From Rhodoferax sp. AJA081-3 (GTDB lineage Bacteria > Pseudomonadota > Gammaproteobacteria > Burkholderiales > Burkholderiaceae_C): a stretch of 64,000 bases of DNA. A program made the translations under genes and the position numbers. The notes under the pieces are model-generated. The model was given only the letters and a program-made list of their open reading frames with translations, did not search any database and was not told the origin of the DNA. This document shows positions 8,473 to 16,843 of the stretch, one piece after another; the stretch's first letter is position 1; each line of letters opens with the position of its first letter. Location: NCBI RefSeq assembly GCF_017798165.1, contig NZ_CP059068.1, forward strand, positions 3,596,001 to 3,660,000, in the 5' to 3' direction.

Positions 8473-9936
8473 ATGGCGCAGTTGAACCCTGAGACAGATT
8501 TCGAGCTGATGTTTGAATCGGCCCCCATTTCACTGTGGCTGGAAGACTACAGCGCGCTCAAGGTTTTGTTCGACAGCTGGCGCGCCCAGGGGGTTACCGA
8601 CCTGTCCGCCCACATGGCAGCCACACCCGATTTGCTGCAGCAATGCGCGGCCTGTCTCCAGGTGCTCAAGGTGAATCGGCAAACACTCACCGTGTTTGCG
8701 GCGGCCAGCCAACAGGAGCTGGTGTCGCGCCTGTCCGAGGTGTTCCGCGATGACACGCTGGGCCAGATGCTGACCGAGATGAACTTCCTGTGGAACGGCA
8801 CGCTGGAGTTTTCCAACCAGACGGTGAACTACGCACTGGATGGGCGGCGTATCGATGTGCGCATCCATGTGCGGGTGCTGCAGGGCCATGAGGACACGTG
8901 GGACCGGGTCATGGTCTCGCTGGAAGACACCACCCAGGCCACCCAGGCCCAGAAGCAGCTGGCCTTTAGCGAGCAGTACGCCCGTGATCTGTTTGACTAC
9001 TCCCCGGTGTCGCTGTGGGTGGAAGACTTCAGTGGCGTCAAACGCCTGCTGGACGAGGCGCGGGCCCAAGGCATACGGGACTTCCGTGTCTTCTTGAGCG
9101 TGCACCCGGAGTTTGTGGGCCAGTGTGCGGATGAGATCCGTGTCATCAATGTCAACCGCCAGACCCTGACCATGTTTGCGGCCCAAAGCCAGGAGGAGTT
9201 GCTGGGCCAGCTGGGCTCGGTGTTCCGCGACGAAATGCACGACTCGTTTGCCGAGCAGCTGATCGACCTGTGGGACGGCAAGACCATGCAGTTGCGCGAG
9301 GTGGTCAATTATTCGCTCAGTGGCGAGCTGATCAACATCCATATGCAGTTTGCGGTGCTGCCGGCCCACCTGGCCGACTGGAGCCTGGTGCTGGTCTCGC
9401 TGATCGACATCACGGCCCGCAAGAAGGCCGAGGCCTACCTGGAGTACCTGGGCAAACACGACGCGCTGACCAAGCTGCGCAACCGTGCTTTTTATGTGGA
9501 CGAGCTCAACCGCATCAGCCGCAAGGGCCCCTGGCCGCTGACGGTGATGGCCATGGACCTCAATGGCCTCAAGCGTATCAACGACGAGCATGGCCATGCC
9601 GCCGGTGACGCCGTGCTGCGCCGTGCGGGGGAGGTGTTGACCAGTGCAACGGCAGGTTATCCTTACTGCGTGGCACGTATTGGGGGCGACGAATTCATTG
9701 CCTTGCTGCCGGGGTGTGACGAGCGGGTGGCCGCCGGCCTGCAGGAGCGTATCCAGTCCATGATTGAACTGAACAACCAGTTCTACCCCGGGCAAAACCT
9801 GAGTATGGCCATGGGCAGCGCGTCCTGTGCATCGGCCATGCAGGTAGAGGCCGCGCTGCATGCCGCAGACCAGGCCATGTTCACCAACAAGACACGCTTC
9901 TATGAAGAAGCCAAGCTGGAGCGCCGCCGGTACTAA
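8473..9936 (+). CDS. Diguanylate cyclase with duplicated PAS-like sensor domain
   Basis: It is predicted to make cyclic-di-GMP from GTP. A strong GGAGG at 8461-8465 sets the ATG at 8473 (487 residues). Two similar sensor units are visible. One begins APISLWLEDYSALK (about residue 17) and the other SPVSLWVEDFSGVK (about 177); both continue to VNRQTLT and then EVFRDD or SVFRDE. No membrane segment is seen, so sensing is cytoplasmic. The GGDEF domain follows (about 320-480) with RIGGDEF near 401-407 intact. There is no RxxD inhibitory site just upstream of the signature. The ABC transporter gene begins 8 bases after the stop. Confidence 0.9.
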   Translation: MAQLNPETDFELMFESAPISLWLEDYSALKVLFDSWRAQGVTDLSAHMAATPDLLQQCAACLQVLKVNRQTLTVFAAASQQELVSRLSEVFRDDTLGQMLTEMNFLWNGTLEFSNQTVNYALDGRRIDVRIHVRVLQGHEDTWDRVMVSLEDTTQATQAQKQLAFSEQYARDLFDYSPVSLWVEDFSGVKRLLDEARAQGIRDFRVFLSVHPEFVGQCADEIRVINVNRQTLTMFAAQSQEELLGQLGSVFRDEMHDSFAEQLIDLWDGKTMQLREVVNYSLSGELINIHMQFAVLPAHLADWSLVLVSLIDITARKKAEAYLEYLGKHDALTKLRNRAFYVDELNRISRKGPWPLTVMAMDLNGLKRINDEHGHAAGDAVLRRAGEVLTSATAGYPYCVARIGGDEFIALLPGCDERVAAGLQERIQSMIELNNQFYPGQNLSMAMGSASCASAMQVEAALHAADQAMFTNKTRFYEEAKLERRRY

Positions 9937-9943
9937 TGTCAGC

Positions 9944-11695
9944 ATGCAAACCATGAGCTTGACTGGCCTGATCGGTCACTACATTCGCCGGAACTGGCGC
10001 CCTTATCTGCTGTCGGCTGGCATGCTGGCATCGGTGAGTGCGCTCACGGTTTACATCCCGCGCCAGGTGGGCCATGTGGTGGACGCCCTGGTGGCGGGCA
10101 CACTGGCGGGTGACGCGCTGCTGCGCCAGCTGGGCTGGCTGGTGCTGGCGGGCGCGGCCATTTATTTTCTGCGCGTGGGCTGGCGTTTGCAGCTGTTTGC
10201 GGCCAGTTACCGGCTGGGTGCACAACTGCGCCAGCGCCTGTACGCACGCCTGTGTGTGCAGGGGCCACACTTCTTCCAGCAAAAACGCACCGGCGACCTG
10301 ATGGCGCTGGCCACCAACGACATCGACTCGGTGGAGATGGCCTCGGGCGAAGCCATGCTGGCCGGTTTTGACGGCACGCTGACGCTGATCATGGTGGTGG
10401 CGATGATGAGCCTGGGCGTGGATGGCCGCCTGGCCGGGGCGGCACTGTTGCCGTTTCCGCTGATGGCGATTGCCTTCTGGCGCATCTCCAACCACATCCA
10501 CCAGGCCTCCAAGGATTCGCTGGATGCCTTTGGTAAGCTCAACGACCATGTGCAGGAAACCCTCACCGGCGTGCGCACACTGCGGGCCCTGGGCCTGGAG
10601 GAGCGCAGCGCGGCCCGTTTTGCCGAGCTGGCCGAGGCAGCCGCCGCTGCCAGCCTGCGTGCCCAGCGCTGGGAGGCTGCGTTTGAGCCAGCCGTGGGTA
10701 TCACGCTGGTCAGCGCCACGGCCTTGACCTTGGGGCTGGGGGGTTACCTGGTTTGGCATGGCGAGTTGACGATTGGCGCGCTGACTGCCTTCAGCATGTA
10801 CCTGGGCCAGCTGATCTGGCCCATGTTTGCAGCCGGCTGGGTGTTGGCCCTGCTGGAGCGGGGGCGCGCAGCCTGGGGCCGCTTGCAGCCCGCGCTGGAT
10901 GCGCCACTGTCCATCGACGACCATGGTGTGCGCGACCGGGTGGTGCCTGGTGCACTGACCTTTGACGGTGTGAACTTCTCCTACCCCGGTCACCAGGCTG
11001 TGGCTTTGTCGGGCCTGCGCCTGAACCTGCCCGCGGGTCAGACCCTGGGCCTGGTGGGTGCCACCGGTTCTGGCAAATCCAGCGTGCTGCGCCTGATCCT
11101 GCGGCAGTACGCGGCGCAATCGGGCAACATCGTGTGGGGCGGGCAATTGCTGTCGGACTACACGTTGGACGCGTTGAACCGCGCCATCAGCTGGGTGCCG
11201 CAGGAGCCTTTTCTGTTTTCTGCATCCATTGCCGAAAACATCGCCCTGGCCAAGGCTGGCGCCAGCCGTTCCGAGGTGGAGCAGGCCGCACGCCTGGCCT
11301 CCATCCACGACGACATTGTGCGTATGCCCCAGGGTTATGACACACCGGTCGGCGAGAAGGGCATTGCGTTGTCGGGCGGGCAGCGCCAGCGCGTGGCGAT
11401 TGCCCGTGCGCTGCTGACCGACGCCCCCCTGCTGCTGCTGGACGACGCGCTGTCGGCCGTGGACACACAAACCGAGACCGACATCCTGCAGCACCTGCGC
11501 AGCGCACGGGCCGGGCGCACGGCTGTCATCGTCAGCCACCGCCTGAGTGCGGTGGTGGACGCCGACCACATCCTGGTCTTCAAGCAGGGCCGCGTTATCG
11601 AGCAGGGCAACCATACCAGCCTGCTGGAACTCAATGGCTGGTATGCCGCCCAGTGGCGCTACCAACAACTGGAGGCCAGCCTGGATGCAGCCTGA
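9944..11695 (+). CDS. mdlA: ABC exporter half-transporter, MdlA type
   Basis: It is an inner-membrane half-transporter with six predicted TM helices (about residues 20-300) and a C-terminal ATPase domain. Walker A is GATGSGKSS, the signature is LSGGQ, and Walker B reads LLLLDDALSAVD, with Asp where the catalytic Glu is expected. MdlA of E. coli has the same substitution. Starts at 9944 or 9953 are both possible. It overlaps the next gene by 11 bases, indicating translational coupling and a heterodimer. The substrate is unknown; the family is described as multidrug or lipid exporters. Confidence 0.85.
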   Translation: MQTMSLTGLIGHYIRRNWRPYLLSAGMLASVSALTVYIPRQVGHVVDALVAGTLAGDALLRQLGWLVLAGAAIYFLRVGWRLQLFAASYRLGAQLRQRLYARLCVQGPHFFQQKRTGDLMALATNDIDSVEMASGEAMLAGFDGTLTLIMVVAMMSLGVDGRLAGAALLPFPLMAIAFWRISNHIHQASKDSLDAFGKLNDHVQETLTGVRTLRALGLEERSAARFAELAEAAAAASLRAQRWEAAFEPAVGITLVSATALTLGLGGYLVWHGELTIGALTAFSMYLGQLIWPMFAAGWVLALLERGRAAWGRLQPALDAPLSIDDHGVRDRVVPGALTFDGVNFSYPGHQAVALSGLRLNLPAGQTLGLVGATGSGKSSVLRLILRQYAAQSGNIVWGGQLLSDYTLDALNRAISWVPQEPFLFSASIAENIALAKAGASRSEVEQAARLASIHDDIVRMPQGYDTPVGEKGIALSGGQRQRVAIARALLTDAPLLLLDDALSAVDTQTETDILQHLRSARAGRTAVIVSHRLSAVVDADHILVFKQGRVIEQGNHTSLLELNGWYAAQWRYQQLEASLDAA

Positions 11696-13466
11696 CACCG
11701 AGCAGTCGCTGGGCACCACGCCAGCGACCCCACCCCGCAATACTCGCCGCGCCGTGGCCTTGTTGCTGCACGCCGCCGCACCCGAGCGGCGCCATGTGGT
11801 GTTGGGTACGGTCTGGCTGGTGGCGGCCGCCTTGCTGGAGGCGCTGGGCCCTTTGCTGGGCAAGTACTTCATCGACCAGTACCTGCTGCCCCGCAAGCTG
11901 GTGCTGTGGGACATAGGTTTTCTGTTGGCAGGCATTGTGGTCACGGGTTGTGTGGCCAGCGTGATCCGCTACGCGCAGCTGACACGCCTGTCCGGCGTAG
12001 CCATGCGCTCGGTGCGCCGGTTGCGCGAAGAGGTATATGGCCATGTGTTGCGCCTGCCCATGGCGTTCTTTGACAAGGCCATCACCGGGCAACTGGTCAG
12101 TCGTGTCACCAACGACACCGAACAGGTCAAAAGCCTCTATGTGCAGGTCCTGTTCGTCATTCTGGACAGCAGCATCGTGGTGCTGGGCGCGCTGGGGGCC
12201 ATGGCCTGGCTGGACTGGCGGTTGATGCTGATTGTGTTGACGCTGATCCCGGCCGTGGTGGTCATTGTGTGGTTTTACCAGCGCTGGAGCGCACCGGCCG
12301 TGGCCCGGGCGCGGCAAAAACGCAGCGACATCAATGCCCAGATGTCGGAGTCCATCGCCGGTATGGCGGTGCTGCAGGCCAGCAATGCACAGCAGCGCTT
12401 CAAAGACCGGTTCGACAAGACCAATAACCAGCACCTGGGCGCCCGCATGGCGGAGATGCGGGTCAATGCCTGGCTCTTGCGCCCCATGCTGGATTTCATC
12501 AACGTGTTGCTACTGGCCGTGGTGATCTACACCTTTGGCCAGCGCAGCCTGGGTGCGCTGGAGATCGGTATCTTGTATGCCTTTGTCAGCTACATCGGCC
12601 GCGTGGTGGACCCGCTGATCCAGATCACGTTGCAGTTTGGCCAGTTGCAGCAGGCCGTGGTGGCCGCAGCCCGGGTGGACGCGCTGCTGCAAGAGCGCCG
12701 CCCTGCCGCCAAGACCGGCCCCGAGCGCATCAGCCACGGCGCCATCCATATTTCGCAACTGCGCTTTGGCTACGACCCCGCCACCGTGGTGTTGCACGAT
12801 TTGTCGCTTGATATTCCGGCCGGTGGTTTTTACGGCCTGGTTGGCCACACGGGTAGCGGCAAGTCAACCCTACTGAGCCTGCTGCTGCGCTTTTACCAAC
12901 CGCAGTCCGGCCGCATCACACTGGACGGCATTGCGTTGTCACGCTTCAGCGATGAACATTTCCGCGCCGATGTGGGCCTGGTGCCGCAAGACCCGTTTTT
13001 ATTGGCCAGCACCGTGCGCGACAACATCGCCATGGGCCGTACGCTCAGCCAGGCCGAGATTGAAACCGCCGCCCGCGCCGCCCATTGCCACGATTTCATC
13101 CTGCAACTGGAGCAGGGATATGACACGCTGCTGGGTGAGGGCGGCGCACGCCTGTCCGTCGGGCAAAAACAGTTGATTGCCATTGCCCGTGCCTTGGCCG
13201 GCCAGCCGCGCATCCTGTTCCTGGACGAGGCCACGGCCCACATCGATTCCGAGACCGAGCAGATCGTGCAAGTGGCGCTATCGGAACTGAAGGGCCGTGT
13301 GACCGTGGTGGCCATTGCACACCGCCTGTCCACCATACGCGCGGCGGACTGCATAGTGGTGCTGAACCATGGCCGTATCCACGAGCAGGGCACCCACGAC
13401 GCCTTGATGGCGATAGACCAGGGCATTTACCAGCGCCTGTACCTGCTGCAGCAATTGGGCGAATAG
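11685..13466 (+). CDS. mdlB: ABC exporter half-transporter, MdlB type
   Basis: It is the partner half-transporter. The ATG at 11685 lies within the end of mdlA and is preceded by GGAGG at 11671-11675. The length of 593 residues equals E. coli MdlB. TM region is about residues 20-320; the ATPase domain has Walker A GHTGSGKST, signature LSVGQ (degenerate, Gly to Val) and Walker B ILFLDEATAHID with the catalytic Glu. Combined with MdlA this makes one canonical and one degenerate ATP site, the usual arrangement in heterodimeric exporters. Confidence 0.87.
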   Translation: MQPDTEQSLGTTPATPPRNTRRAVALLLHAAAPERRHVVLGTVWLVAAALLEALGPLLGKYFIDQYLLPRKLVLWDIGFLLAGIVVTGCVASVIRYAQLTRLSGVAMRSVRRLREEVYGHVLRLPMAFFDKAITGQLVSRVTNDTEQVKSLYVQVLFVILDSSIVVLGALGAMAWLDWRLMLIVLTLIPAVVVIVWFYQRWSAPAVARARQKRSDINAQMSESIAGMAVLQASNAQQRFKDRFDKTNNQHLGARMAEMRVNAWLLRPMLDFINVLLLAVVIYTFGQRSLGALEIGILYAFVSYIGRVVDPLIQITLQFGQLQQAVVAAARVDALLQERRPAAKTGPERISHGAIHISQLRFGYDPATVVLHDLSLDIPAGGFYGLVGHTGSGKSTLLSLLLRFYQPQSGRITLDGIALSRFSDEHFRADVGLVPQDPFLLASTVRDNIAMGRTLSQAEIETAARAAHCHDFILQLEQGYDTLLGEGGARLSVGQKQLIAIARALAGQPRILFLDEATAHIDSETEQIVQVALSELKGRVTVVAIAHRLSTIRAADCIVVLNHGRIHEQGTHDALMAIDQGIYQRLYLLQQLGE

Positions 13467-13536
13467 GCTGGCGCAGTAGCGGCTGCGGTGGCACACTGGC
13501 GGGCGTCCCGTTTATTACCCGTCCTGTGGAGTGGCC

Positions 13537-14586
13537 ATGTCCTTAGCGCAGTTGAAGGAACTCAAGACCGTGATCACGGCCAAGGCCGTGGCCAACCCCG
13601 CCCACCTGTGCGCCGAGTTGGCGGCCCAGTTTGGTGTCAGCCGGTCTACGATGGGCAAATGGCTGCGTGCGCTGATCGATGAAGGCTGGATCACCCGCCA
13701 GGGCAGCCGCTCCCATCCGGTGTACAAGCCCAGCGTGCTGCGCCAGGTGAACCGCAGCTACGACTTGGCCGGCCTGGACGAACAAACCCCATGGGAGCGC
13801 GACTTTGCGCCGTGTTTTGAGCTGGCGCCCAATGTGGCCCGGCTGGCCCACCATGCATTCACCGAACTATTGAACAACGCCGTGGACCACAGTGGTGGAA
13901 CCCGGGTGTCCATTTCGATGCGGCAAAACCCCACACACCTGCACTTGCTGATCAAGGATGACGGCTGCGGCGTGTTTGACCGCATACAGGACGCCTTCCA
14001 CATTGCCAGTCCGCAGCTGGCGCTGCTGGAGCTGAGCAAGGGCAAGCTGACCACACAACCCGAGTTCCATACCGGGCGTGGCCTGTTTTTTACATCCCGG
14101 CTGTTCGATGTGTTTGACCTGTATGCAAACCAGCTGACCTACCAGCACAACCACTGGCAGCGCAAGGAGTGGTTGAAGGCGAACCCGCTGGGTAGCAAGG
14201 GCACGGCCATCTTTATGTCGCTGGCGCTGAATTCCACACGTACGTTGGAGGATGTTTTTGGTGCCCATTCCAAGGGCGCAAACGATCTGAGTTTTTCGCG
14301 CACCGAGGTTGCCATGCGCCTGGCCCATGCGGCCAGCGAGGCGCTGGAATCCCGTGCCCAGGCCAAACGCATCGCCCACCGGCTGGAAGCCTTTGATACG
14401 GTGGACCTGGACTTTGACGGTGTCGACGCCATAGGCCAGGGCTTTGCCGATGAACTGTTCCGTGTGTTCGCCCGCCAGCACCCCCAGGTGGTATTGCAGC
14501 CGCGCAATATGAATGCCCAGGTAGCGGCCATGGTGGCCCAGGTGAGCGAGGAGCCGGTGGGTCAAGCCGTGCAAGCCCTGGGTTAA
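13537..14586 (+). CDS. HTH / GHKL ATPase / DUF4325 fusion regulator
   Basis: Three parts are visible in 349 residues. An N-terminal helix-turn-helix (about 10-60) has AAQFGVSRSTMGKWLRALID. A GHKL ATPase domain (about 85-215) has N box FTELLNNAVDH, G1 DDGCGVFD and G2 GRGLFFTSRLFD, with no phosphoacceptor His domain. The C-terminal 60 or so residues match DUF4325, a STAS-like fold (DFDGVDAIGQGFADELFRVF). GHKL plus STAS-like modules recall anti-sigma kinase and antagonist pairs, here on one chain with a DNA-binding domain. The GGAG at 13528-13531 selects the ATG at 13537. It is 4 bases upstream of the FecR-domain gene. Domain calls are good; function is inferred. Confidence 0.82.
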   Translation: MSLAQLKELKTVITAKAVANPAHLCAELAAQFGVSRSTMGKWLRALIDEGWITRQGSRSHPVYKPSVLRQVNRSYDLAGLDEQTPWERDFAPCFELAPNVARLAHHAFTELLNNAVDHSGGTRVSISMRQNPTHLHLLIKDDGCGVFDRIQDAFHIASPQLALLELSKGKLTTQPEFHTGRGLFFTSRLFDVFDLYANQLTYQHNHWQRKEWLKANPLGSKGTAIFMSLALNSTRTLEDVFGAHSKGANDLSFSRTEVAMRLAHAASEALESRAQAKRIAHRLEAFDTVDLDFDGVDAIGQGFADELFRVFARQHPQVVLQPRNMNAQVAAMVAQVSEEPVGQAVQALG

Positions 14587-14590
14587 GGCC

Positions 14591-15802
14591 ATGTACATCC
14601 GCCTCTTGTTTGGTCTGATCACACTGGTGTTGCTGGGGTGCTCTGCTGCGTGGGCACAAAGCCCGCAGCCTGCTGGCAACCCGGCAGGGGTCGTCACCCT
14701 GGCCCAGGGCAATGCCAGCCTGGCACCGGCCGGCGGCCCGCCGCGCACGGCCAAGGTCGGCGATGTGGTCCATGAAGGGGATGTGTTGACCACACCTGGC
14801 GATGGTGAATTGCACCTGGTGATGCAAGACACGGGCTTTATGGCGCTGCGCTCCAACAGCCAGTTCATGGTGTTGAGCTACAAGGCCGACGGGGGTGAAG
14901 AGGACAAGGGTGTTTTTAAACTGCTCAAGGGTGGTTTGCGCTCCATCACCGGCTGGATAGGCCGTTTCAACCCTTCGGCCTACCAAGTGCGTACCAACTC
15001 GGCCACCATTGGCATACGGGGTACGGACCATGAAACCCGATACATCCCCGAAGGCTCCAGCGAAGGCGAGGCGGGGACCTACGACAAGGTTTATGCGGGC
15101 CAAACCTACATCACCACGCCAGATGGCGGTGCCACCGAGGTTTCGCCCAACCAGGCAGGGTTTGTGTCCCACAAGCCCAGAGAGCGCCCCCGCGTTCTGG
15201 CGCAGACGCCGGGTTTCTTTCGCCCCGGCCCGCACGAGGCAGAGATAGCGAAAAAACACGCCGAGATCCAAGCCCTGATAGACCAGCGCCGCAATGAGCG
15301 GCGCAAAGTGATCTCCGAAAAGCGGATGGCCCTGGTGGCCGCGCGCCAGCACCTGAAAGCGGACTTTGCACAAGCCCGAGCCGCACACCAGCAGGAGACA
15401 CTCGCGCTCAAGGCGCGGTTCCATACCCTGACCGCACAGCGCGAAACATTGCAGGCACAGGCCCGCGCGGGCGAGGTGGGTGGTGCGGCGCTGCGGCAGC
15501 GGCGCAGGGCCCTGGTCGCAGAGTACGCGGCGCTGGAGCGGGCCTACAAAGAATTTACCTCCCGCCACAAGGCCTTGCAGGATTCTGCGGCACCCACTGC
15601 GGACGGAGCTACTTCTTCACCGCAAGACTGGCGGCAATCCCTGCGCCAGGATTTGCAGGACGTGCGCGAAAAGCAGCAAGACCTGGAGGCCGAGCGTGCC
15701 TCGACGCGCAAGGAGATAGAGGCCCTGCAACGCCAGGAGAACCAGCGTGTACGCCGGGAGCGCAAGGCCGACCGGGAAACGGGCCAGGCCTCGCCCGATT
15801 GA
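14591..15802 (+). CDS. FecR-domain exported protein with long coiled coil
   Basis: The N-terminus is a signal peptide with a possible lipobox (LVLLGC, Cys17) and an alternative AWA-Q cleavage site. A FecR domain follows (about residues 45-190), with GDVVHEGDVLTTPGDGEL and TNSATIGIRGTDHE. From about 205 to the end the chain is highly charged, rich in Glu, Arg, Lys, Gln and Ala, and is predicted coiled coil. Unlike the TonB-linked anti-sigma FecR there is no inner-membrane helix in the middle. It is probably periplasmic or membrane-anchored and cotranscribed with the preceding HTH/ATPase gene. Confidence 0.82.
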   Translation: MYIRLLFGLITLVLLGCSAAWAQSPQPAGNPAGVVTLAQGNASLAPAGGPPRTAKVGDVVHEGDVLTTPGDGELHLVMQDTGFMALRSNSQFMVLSYKADGGEEDKGVFKLLKGGLRSITGWIGRFNPSAYQVRTNSATIGIRGTDHETRYIPEGSSEGEAGTYDKVYAGQTYITTPDGGATEVSPNQAGFVSHKPRERPRVLAQTPGFFRPGPHEAEIAKKHAEIQALIDQRRNERRKVISEKRMALVAARQHLKADFAQARAAHQQETLALKARFHTLTAQRETLQAQARAGEVGGAALRQRRRALVAEYAALERAYKEFTSRHKALQDSAAPTADGATSSPQDWRQSLRQDLQDVREKQQDLEAERASTRKEIEALQRQENQRVRRERKADRETGQASPD

Positions 15803-15810
15803 CCAGGCGC

Positions 15811-16149
15811 TTATTTGCCGTTGGCGGCCGCCGTGGCGGCGGTTTGGCCATCATGCTTTTGGCGGTGGATGGCGCGGCTGTCCCGGTGGGCTTCCCGTTG
15901 CAGCTTGCGGCGCTCGGCACGGGTGACCTTGCCATCGGCCTTGGCTGCGGCTTCGTCCGCCGCCAGCTTGGCTTCGCGGCTTTCCAGGCGACTGGCTTCT
16001 TTGGCGTTCAATTGGCCGGATGCCACGCCCTGGTCAATCCGCTGTTGCTGATTGGCTTCACGTTTGTCCAGATTGGGAGTGGCTGGCTGCGCCATGGCCA
16101 GGCCAGCCAGGGCCATTGCAACTGCGCCAATGAATGTCTTGATCTGCAT
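15811..16149 (-). CDS. Small exported protein, charged and Ala-rich
   Basis: The start at 16149 gives a clear signal peptide (MQIKTFIGAVAMALAGLAMA), preferred over the longer frame that begins at 16194. The mature part of about 93 residues is Ala, Lys, Arg and Gln rich, with heptad-like repeats such as REANQQQRIDQGVASGQL and ADGKVTRAERRKLQRE. The latter resembles an EF-hand-like loop with an acidic start. I do not know a function. It converges on the FecR gene and is likely periplasmic. Confidence 0.7.
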   Translation of the reverse strand: MQIKTFIGAVAMALAGLAMAQPATPNLDKREANQQQRIDQGVASGQLNAKEASRLESREAKLAADEAAAKADGKVTRAERRKLQREAHRDSRAIHRQKHDGQTAATAAANGK

Positions 16150-16293
16150 GGGAAACTCCGGTGTGTAAGTAGGATGTGTATGGAAGGAATCCATCGAACT
16201 ACAACGGCGCGGTCAGCGTGCCAGGCCTACCGCGCAGAGCCCTGATTGTGTAAAACTTTGTGAAGTACACAAGGGTGCGGGTGGCGGCTCCCC

Positions 16294-16485
16294 TTACTCG
16301 CGCGGCTCTGTCCACAGCCTGCCGCCGGTCGCCCAGTTTTCGCGTTTCACGTCCACGATCAGGATGTCGACAGACTCGGGAGAACCGCCCAGCACTTCGA
16401 CGCTGACGCGGGTGATTTCTTCGACCAGTTTCTTCTTCTGCTCCAGCGTGCGGCCTTCGAGCATTTCAACGTGGTAGGTGGGCAT
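16294..16485 (-). CDS. 4-oxalocrotonate tautomerase family protein
   Basis: This 63-residue protein has Pro directly after the initiator Met (MPTYHVEMLEGRTLEQKKKL), the catalytic base of the tautomerase superfamily. The rest (VEEITRVSVEVLGGSPESVDILI) fits the beta-alpha-beta unit. The known members isomerise 2-hydroxymuconate or related enols as small oligomers. No aromatic meta-cleavage genes are adjacent, so the substrate is open. It sits 19 bases from the CWC gene on the same strand. Confidence 0.85.
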   Translation of the reverse strand: MPTYHVEMLEGRTLEQKKKLVEEITRVSVEVLGGSPESVDILIVDVKRENWATGGRLWTEPRE

Positions 16486-16504
16486 GGGTGTGTCCTTTTG
16501 TAGG

Positions 16505-16765
16505 TTAGGTTGGGATTGAGGGTTTTGCTAGCTTGACCGTGCCGCCAGAAGCTGCAGCCGCACAGCGTGCGCAGATGCAGGCCAGCCGCCGTGCTTCAGC
16601 CGGAACCCGCGCCAGCAGCTCCGGCGTAAACACCGCTGTGGTGCACCAACAGGGGCCTTGGGGCACACCGGTGGCGCGTTCGGCTTCATTGGCGCACTGG
16701 TTGCCCTGACCGCATAGCGGGCACAGGCTGGTGTCAATGGCGCGGGGGGCGGGAATATCGGGCAT
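16505..16765 (-). CDS. Cysteine-rich CWC family protein
   Basis: The protein is 86 residues with the CWC-family pattern: CPLCGQGNQC near residue 15, PCWC near 38-41 and CICARC near 63-68. These eight cysteines are suited to metal binding, probably zinc or an Fe-S centre. The biological role is unknown. It is followed by the tautomerase gene and is divergent from the glycosyltransferase gene. Confidence 0.8.
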   Translation of the reverse strand: MPDIPAPRAIDTSLCPLCGQGNQCANEAERATGVPQGPCWCTTAVFTPELLARVPAEARRLACICARCAAAASGGTVKLAKPSIPT

Positions 16766-16843
16766 GGCGGGTATTTGCGTAGACCCTGCAGTTTAGACTG
16801 CGGGGTTGTGATTTGCCGAATGCCACACGTGCTCCCCGCCCCA

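Noticed and set aside
9881..11944. A 687-codon open frame on the minus strand across mdlA
   Set aside because: It is antisense to a clear ABC transporter with intact motifs and looks low-complexity (Gln/His/Arg rich). High GC in third positions leaves such frames open by chance.
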